Positions 15,711 to 23,998 of a stretch of 43,612 nucleotides of DNA are shown piece by piece (within the stretch, counting starts at the first letter, position 1; each line of letters opens with the position of its first letter). This DNA is from a virus. The stretch lies in IMG/VR virus record IMGVR_UViG_3300037847_006885, positions 1-43,612 of that record; one strand, given 5' to 3'. Position numbers and translations under genes: made by a program. The notes under the pieces are model-generated. The model was not told the origin of the DNA. It saw only the letters and a list, made by a program, of their open reading frames with translations, and searched no databases.

Positions 15711-16523
15711 ATGTTGTTAGATTGTTTTCCGTACTTCAACGAGAAAGAACTTCTTGAGCTTCGTATTCGCACCCTAGAAGACCATGTAGATGGTTTTTTG
15801 ATTACTGATGCAAATAAAACTCACAGAGGTGAAGATAAGCCGTTTACGTGCCTAGATACGATTCGAGAGCTTGGTCTACCCGAAGACAAAATTCAAATTC
15901 TCCACGTCGAGTTACCTACTTACGAAGAAGCCCCTGACCCGTGGGTTCGTGAGCGCGGTCAGAGAGACGCACTGAGCGTTGGTCTCTTTATGACCCCGGA
16001 CGACACTTTCTTTATCTGCAGTGACTGTGATGAAATTACTAACCCCGACAAACTAGAAGAAATCAAAGAAACGGTTCTAGAAAACAAAGATAAAGTCGTG
16101 CGCATGAGTATGTCTATGCACTACGGACGTGCTGATCGTCAGTTGATTTCTCCCAAAGGAGAAAAATTTGACTGGCGTTGCGGCACAGCTTCTACTGTGG
16201 GACAACTGCGAGATTTTGGTACTTTGTCCTCCCTCAGGGCCTCTACAAACAACGTTTATGTAGGGGATCGTGACGCTGGTTGGCACCTTAGTTGGATGGG
16301 TGATGCCGACAAGCGGAAGACCAAACTTCGTTCTATAGCAGAGTATTACATCTGGGATAAACCAGAAGTTCAGGAAAAATGTGAAAACTTTGTGCCTGAA
16401 GAAGGTAATACAGACATGTTAGGTCGAGAAGATCACCTTATTACTACTTATCCGGTATCTGACCTTCCTGAACCTACCCTTAGAATAGAACGAGTACGGA
16501 ACTACCTTCTGCCTGACAGCTGA
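15711..16523 (+). CDS. GT17-family glycosyltransferase
   Basis: The 270-residue protein opens with LLDCFPYFNEKELLELRI (residues 2-19). It continues with VDGFLITDANKTHRG (26-40), WVRERGQRDAL (78-88) and the metal-binding FFICSDCDEI (100-109). This arrangement is characteristic of GT17, named for beta-1,4-N-acetylglucosaminyltransferases and common in giant viruses, cyanobacteria and phages. Later GWHLSWMG (186-193) is also typical. Donor and acceptor here are unknown. It stands alone between a small acidic protein and the portal gene. Confidence 0.85.
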   Translation: MLLDCFPYFNEKELLELRIRTLEDHVDGFLITDANKTHRGEDKPFTCLDTIRELGLPEDKIQILHVELPTYEEAPDPWVRERGQRDALSVGLFMTPDDTFFICSDCDEITNPDKLEEIKETVLENKDKVVRMSMSMHYGRADRQLISPKGEKFDWRCGTASTVGQLRDFGTLSSLRASTNNVYVGDRDAGWHLSWMGDADKRKTKLRSIAEYYIWDKPEVQEKCENFVPEEGNTDMLGREDHLITTYPVSDLPEPTLRIERVRNYLLPDS

Positions 16524-16537
16524 GGGTCAAATAAATA

Positions 16538-18754
16538 ATGACAGCTTCCATCGATGTCCGTAGTCAGTTTGAAGAGATTTTAGAGGCAGCTCGCACTCAA
16601 GATCGTTCTAATCAAGCTGCAACGATGGTGGTCTTGAGCCATCTACAGCAGATGACTCTTCTGATGATCAAGAAGGGTCTGTCTTTTTATTGTGATCAAG
16701 ATACGTATAAATCCAGAACTAGGTTTTTAAACGACGTTATTGAGCTGAATAGGTTAGATATTCGTTTCCCTGCGATTATTCGTAACTTTTTAATCGATGG
16801 TTGCGGACTTTTTTACTTTAGACCTGACCCTAAATTGAAATATCAGATCTACTTCTTCAATAAGAAGCAGTATCGGGTCTTTCACGACGCTAACGGTCAG
16901 ATTGAAGAGGTCGTAATCATTTATGACTACAAAGTAAAGAACAATAATCTTGGTTTACCGAGTGATGTGTACGGTCAGAACAAGCGTTATGTGCGTCTGA
17001 GCATCACTGCGGATTATATCGTTGAGAACGAGTCCGATACAGAGCTTAGTTTTGAGCTTGAACCTGGCGGTGTTCTTACAGCAGACCGTAAAAGACCGAA
17101 TTCACTCGGTTTTGTCCCTGCTGTTGAGGTTTTAAACAAACCAAACGCCAGCGGGACCGAAGGAGAAGGTGATTTCGACCCGTTCATGGAGCAGATTGTG
17201 CTTCATGACCAGATGATTAAGAATATTTCGAAAAATATCGAGTTTTTCGGCAACCCAACGCTTATTTCGAGTCGACCTAGGTCAGACCTGGTCGAAGCAA
17301 ACGACTCTGGTAACACTTTTCGACCCACAATCAGCTCTCAGTCGGGTTTTGCGGGTCAAAATACGCCTTCCACACGGGTTAGTGAGCCTTTTGGCTCCTC
17401 GATGGGTGGTGGGCTGCGTGTTCCACGCATTATTGCCAACGTAGAGCCTTCGGACCGAGTCGGTTACATGACTCCGGACCCGATTAGCGGTGATATGAAC
17501 CGCTATGCGCTTCTTTTACGCGAAGAAATCCGTACAGCCCTCGGCGGTGTGGATGAAATCTCTATTTCAGCCGGAGCAACGGCTACAGAGATTAAAGGTT
17601 TGATGGGAAGGGCTCAAGCGACCGCAACGAGGAAGAATAAGAGCTTCCTTACTTATGGTTTCTGTGCTCTTTTGGAAATGATGATTTTCCACCAGGAAAA
17701 CATCTTCCGTGAGTCATTTATTGCGGCGATCGGTCTAAAAGAACCAAAAGTCCCTGAAGAACAGACTGAAGAAACCTTTGAGCGTTATCAAAAAGCTCGT
17801 TTCCGCTTTGAGCAGAAACTTGATAAGGAAATGCTCAAAGCTGTCACCGAAAACAAAGTACCAAGGGGTGTCGTTGGTCTTCCTAAAGACGGCGCACGCA
17901 ACGTCAGTTATAGATATCAAGGTGATGTCTATGAAGACACTGCTTACGACGTCCTTCAGAAGTCCATGGTCGTTCGAAATATGCAGGAGTTAGGTGTTGA
18001 GAGTGTTGAAGCTCTTAAATACCTTTTCCCTGATAAAAATGAATCCGAACGTGCCGAAATGTTGAAAGGATTTCCTTTCAGAATGGTTGGACAAGTACAG
18101 TCGTCAATGCAGCAATTCCTGGTATTATTAAACCAGATGTTGCAGTCTCCGCATCCTCTTGCGCCTGATCAACCTTTAGCGGCTGATCCTAGGCTGAATA
18201 TCACTCCGCTCCTGTACAGGACATTCGACCATCTTGCGGAAGAACTAACTTATTCCGGTAGCTATGAGCCAGCAGATCCAAGCTTCGATCCCGAGCCCGG
18301 TCTCCCCGGCACCAGCGCCGGTAATCAGCGACCAGGGTTCAACAACAGTCTCACCCCAGCAATGGGTGGTGCAAGGAGCTACCCCGGTGGTAGCTTCGGC
18401 TCCTACAGCCCAACCGCCGTCCCAGGTGGCACCGGCTTCGGACCCTTCTATCAGCAGCCAGTCCAGCCAGTCAACGTTCAGCTCCTCCCCAACCAACCCT
18501 TGGGAAGCAGCGATGGGCTCACTGGAGCGGGTTCTGACTTCCCAGTCACAGTCCCCCAGCCAGGCAGCGTCGTATCCAACCCAGGCTCCACTGCAGGCTA
18601 CAACACCGATCAGTCAGCCTTCACAGGCCCAGCCCTCGGTTTACCAGCAGCCGGTTCAGCAGACCTCGCCTACCAGCGCCTCTCAGACCCAAGCTTCCTC
18701 CAAGGGTTCTACGGACCCGAAACTAAGCGAGGCAAGCGCAGAGGTCGTTCGTAA
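16538..18754 (+). CDS. Portal protein
   Basis: The 738-residue protein follows the terminase block and precedes scaffold and capsid genes, the standard portal position. It has a wing-like start, a RYVRLSITADYIVENE region (about residues 149-164), a central GGVDEISISAGATATEIKG stretch (about 340-360) and long helices in residues 390-470, as expected for portal stem and crown. The last 163 residues or so are rich in Gly, Pro, Ser and Gln and are encoded in a region that also encodes the next protein in another frame. The family subtype is not identifiable by eye. Confidence 0.75.
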   Translation: MTASIDVRSQFEEILEAARTQDRSNQAATMVVLSHLQQMTLLMIKKGLSFYCDQDTYKSRTRFLNDVIELNRLDIRFPAIIRNFLIDGCGLFYFRPDPKLKYQIYFFNKKQYRVFHDANGQIEEVVIIYDYKVKNNNLGLPSDVYGQNKRYVRLSITADYIVENESDTELSFELEPGGVLTADRKRPNSLGFVPAVEVLNKPNASGTEGEGDFDPFMEQIVLHDQMIKNISKNIEFFGNPTLISSRPRSDLVEANDSGNTFRPTISSQSGFAGQNTPSTRVSEPFGSSMGGGLRVPRIIANVEPSDRVGYMTPDPISGDMNRYALLLREEIRTALGGVDEISISAGATATEIKGLMGRAQATATRKNKSFLTYGFCALLEMMIFHQENIFRESFIAAIGLKEPKVPEEQTEETFERYQKARFRFEQKLDKEMLKAVTENKVPRGVVGLPKDGARNVSYRYQGDVYEDTAYDVLQKSMVVRNMQELGVESVEALKYLFPDKNESERAEMLKGFPFRMVGQVQSSMQQFLVLLNQMLQSPHPLAPDQPLAADPRLNITPLLYRTFDHLAEELTYSGSYEPADPSFDPEPGLPGTSAGNQRPGFNNSLTPAMGGARSYPGGSFGSYSPTAVPGGTGFGPFYQQPVQPVNVQLLPNQPLGSSDGLTGAGSDFPVTVPQPGSVVSNPGSTAGYNTDQSAFTGPALGLPAAGSADLAYQRLSDPSFLQGFYGPETKRGKRRGRS

Positions 18755-19178
18755 CTTCGGCATTGAGGCTCCTGGGATCCTCAATGCTTACGCCTGCTCC
18801 CTGGAAGATCTGCTGATGGAGCAAGCCCAGAAGACGGACGTTGTTCTTGATCGCGCTCGCGGAATGGAGACGATCCTGACCAACCCGGATCACCTGGCTG
18901 ACTACACCGATCGGTTCTTTACTGAAGTCGTGCCTGTTGATCTTGACGAAGACCTTTACGTCAACAATCAAGAAGCAGCAGCCGGTGCTTACCAGCAGCA
19001 ATACGACATGCCTGCTCCCCCCGTGGGATCCGCTGGTCAAGGCCAAGTTCCTGCCGGTCAGTCCTGGGAACAGTTCGGTGAGGTTATGAGCCGTTCTCCT
19101 GAAAATGCTTGGCGCGTCCTTAGCTCCATGCAACCTGAAGCACTTCGGTCTAAGCTCCTGTTCATGGAGCCCTCCTGA
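18264..19178 (+). CDS. Scaffold-like head assembly protein, overlapping the portal gene
   Basis: This frame is offset by +1 from the portal frame and overlaps it for 491 bases. The N-terminal half (to about residue 155) is Ser/Gln/Pro/Ala-rich and disordered. The rest is acidic and helical (NFGIEAPGILNAYACSLEDL, then a Gly/Gln-rich part and a helical end). Such composition between portal and capsid genes fits a scaffolding protein. ATG 18264 lacks a clear ribosome binding site. ATG 18513, preceded by GGGAAG, would give a 221-residue product and still a 242-base overlap. Confidence 0.6.
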   Translation: MSQQIQASIPSPVSPAPAPVISDQGSTTVSPQQWVVQGATPVVASAPTAQPPSQVAPASDPSISSQSSQSTFSSSPTNPWEAAMGSLERVLTSQSQSPSQAASYPTQAPLQATTPISQPSQAQPSVYQQPVQQTSPTSASQTQASSKGSTDPKLSEASAEVVRNFGIEAPGILNAYACSLEDLLMEQAQKTDVVLDRARGMETILTNPDHLADYTDRFFTEVVPVDLDEDLYVNNQEAAAGAYQQQYDMPAPPVGSAGQGQVPAGQSWEQFGEVMSRSPENAWRVLSSMQPEALRSKLLFMEPS

Positions 19179-19189
19179 GCAAAGGGCTC
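19167..19189 (+). other. Hairpin over the scaffold stop codon
   Basis: GAGCCCT 19167-19173 pairs with AGGGCTC 19183-19189 around the TGA stop. It is followed by TTAAATTT. It may act with the strong terminator just downstream. Confidence 0.5.
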
Positions 19190-19208
19190 TTAAATTTGGG
19201 GGAACCGA

Positions 19209-19237
19209 CCTCGCTGTTAATTCAGCGGGGTTTTTTT
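19209..19237 (+). terminator. Intrinsic terminator after the portal-scaffold block
   Basis: CCTCGCTG (19209-19216) pairs with CAGCGGGG (19223-19230) across a six-base loop, with one G-T pair, followed by seven T. This is a classic Rho-independent terminator ending the transcript of the terminase-portal-scaffold genes. Confidence 0.85.
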
Positions 19238-19263
19238 GTGTTTACACTGGAGAAAAAGAATCA

Positions 19264-19416
19264 ATGACACGTCGTAGTGCACCTAGGAAAAATCACGACG
19301 GCAATACCCGTCGACACCCAGACCGCCGACAGTCGACCCACGTAAGGCAGTCAGCTTGGGCGACAGTTAGAGAGGAACCTCAACCTGAGGTCTTTGATGA
19401 AGACGTTAGTCTTTAG
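19264..19416 (+). CDS. Small basic protein (50 aa)
   Basis: ATG 19264 is preceded by GGAGAAAAAGAATCA, a good ribosome binding site, which decides this start over longer in-frame options running into the terminator. The product begins MTRRSAPRKNHDG and is rich in Arg, His and Asp, with an acidic tail. It could bind nucleic acid. The last 11 bases converge on the holin-like gene. No family is known to me. Confidence 0.5.
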   Translation: MTRRSAPRKNHDGNTRRHPDRRQSTHVRQSAWATVREEPQPEVFDEDVSL

Positions 19417-19714
19417 TTTCCTTGTTAAATCGATTAGATGCGATCTTTTCGGCGGCTGCGACGATACGTATTCCGAAGTAACCGCCGATAAAGCAAATAG
19501 CTGTGGACTCGTTCTTAGTTAATTCAAATCGATCTGTTATCGCTGGTGACACAAAAACAGCTAAGGCCCACCCCACAAATAAGGCTTTAGTTAAATGAGC
19601 CACAAAACTACGCGCTTCTCGCGGGTGCATAATTGACTCCGTGACTGAGCCTGCGACAGAACTTCCCACGTTTTCGCTGCTGACGACAACGACGTCCATC
19701 ACTTTTTCGATCAT
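19406..19714 (-). CDS. Holin-like membrane protein
   Basis: The 102-residue protein has two hydrophobic segments: about residues 41-58 (HLTKALFVGWALAVFVSP) and about 70-88 (STAICFIGGYFGIRIVAAAE). A short polar loop with Asp, Arg, Glu and Lys separates them, and the C-terminus is basic. The loop-then-helix pattern resembles the LydA/superfamily III type of phage holins, which open the inner membrane for the endolysin. The lysozyme at 31682 is far away, so the pairing is inferred. It is a single minus-strand gene among plus-strand structural genes. Confidence 0.55.
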   Translation of the reverse strand: MIEKVMDVVVVSSENVGSSVAGSVTESIMHPREARSFVAHLTKALFVGWALAVFVSPAITDRFELTKNESTAICFIGGYFGIRIVAAAEKIASNRFNKETKD

Positions 19715-19735
19715 CTTTCGTCAGTCTTTAATACA

Positions 19736-19755
19736 ACTCTAATAGGAATTAGAGT
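19736..19755. promoter_or_regulatory. Perfect inverted repeat in divergent intergenic region
   Basis: ACTCTAAT 19736-19743 and ATTAGAGT 19748-19755 are exact reverse complements separated by AGGA. The element sits between the divergent holin-like gene and the cupredoxin-domain gene, so it could be an operator. No T-run follows that would make it a terminator. Confidence 0.45.
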
Positions 19756-19776
19756 GAGAAAAATTAAAATCAAAAC

Positions 19777-20985
19777 ATGACGTATGCTTCTCTAACAAAC
19801 TGGAAATACGACAAAAGTTTATACCACCCTATTCAGTCGGGTCCGCAACATACTGGTAATAATTTAGATTTAACTGACACTTATAGTGTTGTAGGTAGTG
19901 GCTACGTAGATTCAAAAGGTAACGTAGTTCAATGGTATGGTGTAAACAATCAAGGAATTGATTTTGGGCGTATAGTTCCTGGTCCTCCTCAGTCTTTTGC
20001 GTCTGATTTAGGTTTCGAAACTACTTCGTACCCTGAAACAAAAACTTTCGAAGTTACTGTTGTAAGTGATGACGGTAATAAATTTGCCCTAGACGGTGTT
20101 TCTCAGAAGAGTCTCACACTCATCCAGGGAAGTACTTATATTTTTGATCTGTCTGATACAAGCGTTAGCTCTCATCCTTTCCGATTAAGCGAAACAGAGT
20201 ACGGGACGTGGGCTAGCGGAGTTGAATTTACAAATGGAGTAACGACATCTGGTGTACAGGGAACACCAGGCGCATACTTACAAATAGTCGTCGCTTCGGG
20301 GCAACAAGGAGCTGTATATCCTTATTGCACAGTTCACTCAGGTATGGGTGGAAGTGCTGTCTATTCCTTTAACGGACCTCCGTACAACTTACCTTTGTAC
20401 GAGAGCACTGATTGGAGGTACGTTCCTACAGCAGTTCCTGGGTATTGGAACAACTATGACGAGTCTTATCCGGAAGCTTCTGGTGTTTTAACAGCACGCG
20501 ATGGTTATAGACGACAGGGTCTGTTTAATACAGCTAATTCAACTGTTCAGACCGCATATGGCCCTGAACCTGGTCTTAAAAGCATTGGCGCTTATACATA
20601 TTACAACGGTGTTGTTCCTTCTAATCAGGCATATAGTCCTTTTCAAACTCCTGCAGGTAATACAACCGCAGAAGGAAGCACTGGGGGAGCTGGCACATAC
20701 CCACGTAGCCAGAACCCGATGTTAACTAACCCAACAAATAACAGTTCAGGAAGTCGCGCACCGTGGGTCTATAACGGACCGGTTTATTGCCAAACTTTCG
20801 TTCAATCTATTAGGTCAGATTTGCCTGGAACCATGGAAACAGTTTCACGCGATATGTATAGAGGTAGGTCTTCGTACTATGTACCAAATTATGCCTCTGT
20901 TTACGGTGTGCTTGGTGAGGGTGTTCGAGGAATGATTCACACGTTCAGTGCATCTGTAAACAGCTCAAATCAGAAGGGAATTTAA
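19777..20985 (+). CDS. Virion protein with cupredoxin (plastocyanin-like) domain
   Basis: In this 402-residue protein, residues about 88-197 look like a cupredoxin. A beta-rich region starts FEVTVVSDDGNKF, SSHPFRLS supplies His133, and YPYCTVHSGMGG supplies Cys184, His187 and Met190. The His and C-x2-H-x2-M arrangement is that of type I copper sites. Similar domains with this CTxHxGMGG ending occur in marine phage virion proteins. Whether copper is bound is not known. The rest is Tyr/Asn/Gly/Pro-rich, like structural proteins. It starts the transcript leading to the capsid gene. Confidence 0.7.
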   Translation: MTYASLTNWKYDKSLYHPIQSGPQHTGNNLDLTDTYSVVGSGYVDSKGNVVQWYGVNNQGIDFGRIVPGPPQSFASDLGFETTSYPETKTFEVTVVSDDGNKFALDGVSQKSLTLIQGSTYIFDLSDTSVSSHPFRLSETEYGTWASGVEFTNGVTTSGVQGTPGAYLQIVVASGQQGAVYPYCTVHSGMGGSAVYSFNGPPYNLPLYESTDWRYVPTAVPGYWNNYDESYPEASGVLTARDGYRRQGLFNTANSTVQTAYGPEPGLKSIGAYTYYNGVVPSNQAYSPFQTPAGNTTAEGSTGGAGTYPRSQNPMLTNPTNNSSGSRAPWVYNGPVYCQTFVQSIRSDLPGTMETVSRDMYRGRSSYYVPNYASVYGVLGEGVRGMIHTFSASVNSSNQKGI

Positions 20986-21064
20986 CGCTACAAACGCGAC
21001 ATTTTTATACTGACAGAGCTTGTTTTGATCTAGTATTACTAAGTAGTTTCTACGGAACTTATCG

Positions 21065-22180
21065 ATGTTCATCGATAATGATTTTCCGAAGATCCTTGGG
21101 GCTGAATTATATAGGCCCCACCCGGCTTACATCGTGGAAATGGCGGCTGAGCCCGTTGTTGTCCATGATTTCTCTAAACAGCCAGGTCAAACGGTCCAAC
21201 TTGACCGTTATCGGTTCTTCGGAAATCCTGGCTCTAAGGAGTCACGCGAGCGTACTGCTGAGCAAACCATCGGTACGGCAAATAGCCGGAACATTGTTAA
21301 GGACAAGGTCCTGGTGACTCTTAAAGAGTACACCGGTCCTGCCGACTCCAATGACCCGACTCAGCCCTCTACCTTTAAGGTCGCCCGTGAGACCCTGATC
21401 ACTGCGCAGCGCCTGCTGCTTGATACCGGTAATCTCACTACTTTCCACCAGTCAATCGGCAGCCTCACGCTGTTAGACGACTACCGTCGTTGGCGTGATC
21501 GGGTGTTCATCAATGAACTCCTGAAAGCTGTTTCCAAGGGTCAGTCTTCTGACTCACAGGGTGGTTACTACTTCCCTGGCGACCTGGCTACCGGCGCTCT
21601 GACCTACACCAACGCCGAGCAAGCCAAGTTTGACGTTAAGGACGACCTCCTCCGTGTGGTCAAGTCCCTGCGTAAGCGCAACACCCCGACCTACCAGGAC
21701 GGTTTCTATCGTTGCGTTTGTGACCCCACTTTCTTGATGCACTTGCGTCAGAACAGTGACTTCCGTGAGGTGGCCCGCTACCCCGGTAACGGTCAAATCA
21801 ATCCCCTCATGTCAGCTATGCAGCCTAACGCTGCTATCTACATGGGTCAGGGCTTCGGCCAAGCCAGCTTCGTGGCTGGTGAGCCTATTATGCCTACGGG
21901 ATTTGTCTTCGAGGGCGTGCGATTCTTCGAATCCACCAATATGCCTTCCCAGACTCAAAACGCCACCATCGCTGGATCCACCGCAGATTACAACGCTGCG
22001 ATCGGTATCTTCTTCGGCCCGCAATCTGTCGGCGTCGGCATCGGTGGCAACAACGCCCAGGTGCTTCTGAATAACAACGACGACTTCAGTCGCTTCATTC
22101 AGATGATCTGGTCGCTGTATGCAGGATTCGAACTGTTAAACGCAGATTTCGTTTCCGTTGGTTACTCTTTCGACGCTTGA
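21065..22180 (+). CDS. Major capsid protein
   Basis: This 371-residue protein lies downstream of portal and scaffold. It has the feel of HK97-fold capsids of the N4-gp56-like group: TAEQTIGTANSRNIVKDKV near residue 65-83, then VLVTLKEYTGP, a long helix region (about 105-160), and PTYQDGFYRCVCDPTFLMHL (about 213-232). Codon use differs from most of the window: C-ending codons and Leu CTG/CTC dominate, as in highly expressed genes. The adjacent decoration gene shares this bias. Confidence 0.75.
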   Translation: MFIDNDFPKILGAELYRPHPAYIVEMAAEPVVVHDFSKQPGQTVQLDRYRFFGNPGSKESRERTAEQTIGTANSRNIVKDKVLVTLKEYTGPADSNDPTQPSTFKVARETLITAQRLLLDTGNLTTFHQSIGSLTLLDDYRRWRDRVFINELLKAVSKGQSSDSQGGYYFPGDLATGALTYTNAEQAKFDVKDDLLRVVKSLRKRNTPTYQDGFYRCVCDPTFLMHLRQNSDFREVARYPGNGQINPLMSAMQPNAAIYMGQGFGQASFVAGEPIMPTGFVFEGVRFFESTNMPSQTQNATIAGSTADYNAAIGIFFGPQSVGVGIGGNNAQVLLNNNDDFSRFIQMIWSLYAGFELLNADFVSVGYSFDA

Positions 22181-22194
22181 GGAGGTAACTAACA

Positions 22195-23073
22195 ATGGCG
22201 ATCAACTCTAACCAGCTTCACGTTGCCAAGATCTATCCTGGCAACTACACCAACGTTCTTCGTTACTGGCACGAAGAAAAGACTGTTCAGTACGACAACG
22301 CCAACGGCGTGTCGACGAACATGACCAACCAACCCATCGGCGGCCCCGTCGGTGTGGTTTTCCAGCCTGGCTGGATTGCACAGCAAGCCGTTGGTTACGT
22401 GGACATGAGCTACCAAGCTCTTGGCACGTCTAACCAGATGAGCTACTACACCAAGCCTTATGGCTCTGGTCAAAACAGCGCTGAGCAGCCTTTCCTGAAC
22501 GGCGACGTCATCGTTCCTTCTCCCGACTTCCATAAGGATGTCCGGGCTGACATCACCGACGGCATCAAAGTTCCGGCTACTGCTTACGTCTATCGCGCAT
22601 CCCTGCGTCTCAGCGGTGGCGACCTCGTTAGCTCCGGCGTTGCCGGTGCCGACACCACCCCTGAACTGAGCCTCGTTCCCGCTGTGGGCGAAGGTCTGTT
22701 AGACGACGGCACTGTCGTTTCCGGTCAGTTCGGTGTTTCTCTCACCGGTTCTGACAGCCGTATCGCTAACGGCAGCACCGCTTCCACCAACATCATCGAC
22801 TCAAGCAGCCTGGCTGCTCTGGGTTCTGAGACTCAGTGGAAGCTGTTCACCACGACTGACCTGGGCGGCGCTTCCGCTTCTGGTCTGGCTCAAGGTTCTG
22901 GTGTCTACGACCCCCGCGCCGAAGCCAACAAACTGTCTGGTGATGACAAGGCTCTCGCAATCTGCGAAGTCTGCTGGATCATCCCTGACGAACCGCCCGA
23001 GCGTGACGATGTTGCCCTGCAGCCCGACGGACTCGTCGAGTCACAGGTCTACACCTCTACCTCACCTTCCTGA
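22195..23073 (+). CDS. Probable capsid decoration/head protein
   Basis: The 292-residue protein follows the capsid gene by 14 bases and has an excellent ribosome binding site (GAGGAGGT, six bases before the ATG spacer), so strong translation is expected. It is rich in Ser, Gly, Ala and Val with beta-type patterning and includes a variable Ser/Thr/Ala part (about residues 150-245). Codon bias matches the capsid gene. Position and expected abundance point to a decoration or second head protein. No family is named. Confidence 0.55.
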   Translation: MAINSNQLHVAKIYPGNYTNVLRYWHEEKTVQYDNANGVSTNMTNQPIGGPVGVVFQPGWIAQQAVGYVDMSYQALGTSNQMSYYTKPYGSGQNSAEQPFLNGDVIVPSPDFHKDVRADITDGIKVPATAYVYRASLRLSGGDLVSSGVAGADTTPELSLVPAVGEGLLDDGTVVSGQFGVSLTGSDSRIANGSTASTNIIDSSSLAALGSETQWKLFTTTDLGGASASGLAQGSGVYDPRAEANKLSGDDKALAICEVCWIIPDEPPERDDVALQPDGLVESQVYTSTSPS

Positions 23074-23097
23074 TATAGTCAGAAGGAACACGGGTGC

Positions 23098-23126
23098 GAC
23101 CTCTCCTTCGGGAGGGGTCTTTTTTT
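23098..23126 (+). terminator. Intrinsic terminator after capsid genes
   Basis: GACCTCTCC (23098-23106) pairs with GGAGGGGTC (23111-23119), with one G-T pair, closing a TTCG tetraloop. Seven T follow. A strong Rho-independent terminator. Confidence 0.9.
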
Positions 23127-23197
23127 GTCTTTATTTAATAATGAAATGATTAATAAATTGAATGCTCTCCTAGTCTTATAAGAACATAGTAAAGACT

Positions 23198-23485
23198 ATG
23201 GCTGAGGCTTCCGATCTTTCTCTAGAGAGAAAAGAGTGCGCAAAGTGTGGCGCTTGTTGGCTTAACGGGCAACACTACTGGGCTACGGGGGCTAAAGGAA
23301 ACGAATTAGATTTAGCCGGTTTAGTTTGCAACAAAGCAAACTCACCCGAGTGCATTAATCCGAAAAAGGGACAAGAAGGAGGGGATACGTGGGAGAAACG
23401 AGAAATGTTCCTAAATAATCTTGAGAAAATTACGGAACAAAGAGGCAAACCCCAGTGGGATGCAGGGATCTGGGGTGAAGACTAG
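23198..23485 (+). CDS. Conserved cyanophage-type Cys-rich small protein
   Basis: The 95-residue protein contains CAKCGACWLNGQHYW (residues about 14-28) and a second Cys pair in VCNKANSPECIN (about 43-54). This suggests one zinc site. The GQHYW plus GNELDLAGLVCNK pattern is one I know from small uncharacterised marine cyanophage proteins. The function is unknown; DNA or protein binding via zinc is possible. It converges with the minus-strand gene at 23482, overlapping by four bases. Confidence 0.65.
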   Translation: MAEASDLSLERKECAKCGACWLNGQHYWATGAKGNELDLAGLVCNKANSPECINPKKGQEGGDTWEKREMFLNNLEKITEQRGKPQWDAGIWGED

Positions 23486-23931
23486 CGAGTAGGGAGAACC
23501 AACCCTCCAACTGTCGGGGTACGCATCCGGTTTAACCGACCCATGATGGATTGGTCTTCTGCTGGAGTTAAAGAGTCTTTTCTAGCTTGTTCTAAATATG
23601 CTTCTGTGGGTGCATGTTTACCGCCGTAAGAAAGAAGACGAAGGTAGTGCTCCGGTTGAATAAGAGGAGCAATTTTTTGTAAACGATTAATAATCGGGTC
23701 ATCAGCTTCGTACCCGAGAGCAGTTGCAAGTTCGAGCGCATCAGGAACGGCATCGAGACCGCCCGTAAGCACAGAAGCCCCTACTTCACCTAAGCCAACT
23801 ATTCCGGCATTCATCATTTTTTGACCAAGGTCTGATTCGTAAGGGTTAGTAAGCTCTTGAACCACCCCGATAGCATCCCCTATATAAGGAATGGATTTCA
23901 TAAATTTTCCCGCTAAACGAAAGTCTGCCAT
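23482..23931 (-). CDS. Hypothetical protein
   Basis: The 149-residue product begins MADFRLAGKFMKSIPYIGDA and has a Gly/Ala/Leu-rich middle (residues about 40-75) followed by a helical charged part ending GGLVLPTR. It may contain an amphipathic or membrane-associated helix near the N-terminus. No family is recognised. It is a lone minus-strand gene, facing the previous gene and diverging from the next across 67 bases. Confidence 0.5.
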   Translation of the reverse strand: MADFRLAGKFMKSIPYIGDAIGVVQELTNPYESDLGQKMMNAGIVGLGEVGASVLTGGLDAVPDALELATALGYEADDPIINRLQKIAPLIQPEHYLRLLSYGGKHAPTEAYLEQARKDSLTPAEDQSIMGRLNRMRTPTVGGLVLPTR

Positions 23932-23998
23932 TAGATCACTACGTATTTCACTATTTTAGTAGTATCCGGTATAAGCTACTGTCCGTATAGTGATTGCT

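Noticed and set aside
18723-19133. Antisense 136-codon ORF in the scaffold gene
   Set aside because: Shadow of a GC-biased gene; no ribosome binding site and opposite to the strong operon direction.
22733-23149. 138-codon plus-strand ORF overlapping the decoration protein
   Set aside because: It lies in a C-rich gene with strong codon bias that removes stops in other frames, and runs through the terminator.
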